Shown piece after piece: positions 62,897-64,000 of a DNA stretch of 64,000 bases. The notes beneath the pieces were generated by a model, which was not told the origin of the DNA, did not search any database, and saw nothing but the letters and a program-made list of their open reading frames with translations. The position numbers and the translations under genes were made by a program. The stretch covers positions 124,001-188,000 of the forward strand of contig NZ_CP109171.1 in assembly GCF_036246005.1 (NCBI RefSeq). Reading direction: 5' to 3'. Source of the DNA: Streptomyces sp. NBC_01723. GTDB lineage: Bacteria; Actinomycetota; Actinomycetes; Streptomycetales; Streptomycetaceae. Position 1 is the first letter of the stretch. Every line of letters starts with the position of its first letter.

Positions 62897-64000
62897 TCAA
62901 GCAGTCGGGTGGTTGCCGTCACGGACGACAGCCACCCGACCTTCACCTCCTGCCGCAGAGCCGGAGCCCGTGAGGCTCCGGCTGCGGCCGTACTCCGCGA
63001 GCGCGTAGAAAGCGGCTTTGGGCTCCCAGGGCAGGCCCGGGTACGCGATTCCGGTGCGGCCGCCGTCGAGGACCTTGACCACGCCGAAGGACGCCTTGTC
63101 GAAGTCACGGTCGTCATCGGCGGCCGAGTGCGGGAGGTCATAGCGGGCGAAGGTGTTGACGAAGGCCGCGTCGATCGCGGAGTCGTCGAGGATGTCGATG
63201 AGTTCACGCAAGTATGCGGCTTGTTCTCGTTCGTCACGGGCCACGGGGCTGGTGAACCGCACAGGACGGGCGTGGTCGTCCCACACGATGACGGCATCGC
63301 CCCGACCGCCGACATCAGCGGCCCCGCTGTAGGTGGTACAGCCGAACTCCGTGACAGCAGCCGGCTTGCCGTGTGCGGTCAATGCCCGCAGGCCGTCGGC
63401 CAGCCGGTCGCCGGTCCGCGCGTCGCGGTAGCCGGCGTCGGTGGCGACTATGTCGAACGGTGCCCAGTCCACCCCCTCGAAAGGAAGTGAGGCGTAGCCG
63501 ATCCGGCCGCCGAACCTGGTACGCACCGCAGCGACCGCCTTGCCGAGGAAGGCGTTGACCTGGGCGGGTATTCCGGGCAGCGCGGCCCGCAATCGCTGCG
63601 GGTCGGCGAGGACGGCGGCGCGTTCCTCGAACGTGTCGCCGGGGAGCATGCCGACGGTGAAGAGGGAGATCTCCGAGCCGGCAAGGAAGACGACCTCCGC
63701 ACCTTCGCGCCGTAGCCGTTCGGCGCGTTCGGCGCCGTCCGTGAGGAAGTCCAAGAGTTCTCCGGCGGTGAGACCGTTGGTGAAGGGCGAGTACCACACC
63801 TCCAGTTGAGCATCGGCCGCGTGTCGCGCGGCCGTCTCAAGTCGGTCGCGGTCTCCGCCGGTGACACGTACAGCGTCACAGCCCAGCTCGTTGCGGATGA
63901 TCTGCATTTCACGGCGAACGACAGCGGGGTCGAAGGGCTCGCGGGTGGTGGTGCCCGCGTTGGTGAAGCCTGTGTCGTAAGTGATGCCGAAGGTGCGCAC
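62897..64000 (-). CDS. TIM-barrel glycosidase-like protein (5' end at window edge)
   Basis: A protein of at least 367 aa with a probable GTG start exactly at the window edge; more sequence upstream cannot be excluded. Alternating strand-helix units (ITYDTGFTNAGTTTREPFDP, GCDAVRVTGGDRDRLETAAR, AQLEVWYSPFTNGLTAGELL) suggest a glycoside-hydrolase-like barrel. Acidic residues in FLAGSEISLFTVG and AVTEFGCTTYSGAADVGGRG are at the ends of strands 4 and 7, the usual place for the acid/base pair. Relatives are sometimes labelled abortive infection proteins, without proof that I know of. Confidence 0.6.
   Translation of the reverse strand: MRTFGITYDTGFTNAGTTTREPFDPAVVRREMQIIRNELGCDAVRVTGGDRDRLETAARHAADAQLEVWYSPFTNGLTAGELLDFLTDGAERAERLRREGAEVVFLAGSEISLFTVGMLPGDTFEERAAVLADPQRLRAALPGIPAQVNAFLGKAVAAVRTRFGGRIGYASLPFEGVDWAPFDIVATDAGYRDARTGDRLADGLRALTAHGKPAAVTEFGCTTYSGAADVGGRGDAVIVWDDHARPVRFTSPVARDEREQAAYLRELIDILDDSAIDAAFVNTFARYDLPHSAADDDRDFDKASFGVVKVLDGGRTGIAYPGLPWEPKAAFYALAEYGRSRSLTGSGSAAGGEGRVAVVRDGNHPTA

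Noticed and set aside
62897..64000. Labelled as a phage-defence (abortive infection) gene
   Set aside because: The sequence looks like a TIM-barrel glycosidase relative. The defence label in some annotations has no visible sequence basis, so a neutral call was kept.

Overview
The base composition (G/C-rich third codon positions, GTG/TTG starts beside GGAGG-type ribosome sites) and the gene families point to a Streptomyces or close relative. The families include PucR, MmyB-type XRE, GntR and many TetR regulators, a STAND-TPR protein, a lone LmeA-like protein beside an MMPL pump, DUF6233 and a replication-relaxation protein. The density of broken transposases, integrative-element debris and truncated genes suggests an accessory chromosome arm or a large linear plasmid. 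No tRNA, rRNA, CRISPR array or core housekeeping operon was seen.

Layout. 1-3.5 kb: two IS5-family transposases, a HEAT-like hypothetical, a GNAT and a broken replication-relaxation gene. 3.5-8.8 kb: a secreted-protein block on the minus strand, with an S15/CocE hydrolase, a TAP-type lipoprotein peptidase lacking the usual catalytic His, and two secreted proteins each built from an internal tandem duplication. 8.8-12.5 kb: a graveyard of IS5, IS3, IS110, LysR and MobF relaxase fragments. 12-15 kb: small mobile-element hypotheticals and a divergent TetR / alpha-beta hydrolase pair with two tandem operators. 15-18.7 kb: more IS debris and a GNAT. 18.8-26 kb: a PucR regulator divergent from an alkylsulfatase-like MBL enzyme, then TetR divergent from MMPL - small ORF - LmeA. 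26-35 kb: IS remnants, small hypotheticals and the most interesting locus, a translationally coupled small effector-like protein plus a STAND NTPase-TPR protein (29.6-33.5 kb). 35-38.6 kb: aldo/keto reductase / TetR pair, then pseudogenes. 38.7-40.9 kb: secreted FG-GAP protein. 41-45.5 kb: GntR regulator, D-tartrate dehydratase-like enzyme and DctA-type carrier, a plausible tartrate utilisation unit. 45.7-49.6 kb: TetR, NADP reductase-like protein, nitroreductase and a broken flavin monooxygenase, linked by a shared 17-bp operator pattern. 49.6-50.5 kb: Tn5053/Tn7-like transposition remnants. 50.5-60.5 kb: XRE regulator divergent from a nine-gene plus-strand run (alcohol dehydrogenase, cupin, SDR-like protein, cyclophilin-like lipoprotein, MFS exporter, SDR, PaoABC-type molybdenum aldehyde oxidoreductase) that looks like redox/aldehyde handling; its XdhC-type maturation factor is cut off after about 16 residues. 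60.5-64 kb: non-coding stretch, IS5 copy, a hypothetical and a TIM-barrel protein reaching the window edge.

Functional assignments come from reading translated sequence and recalled family motifs; no database search was run.
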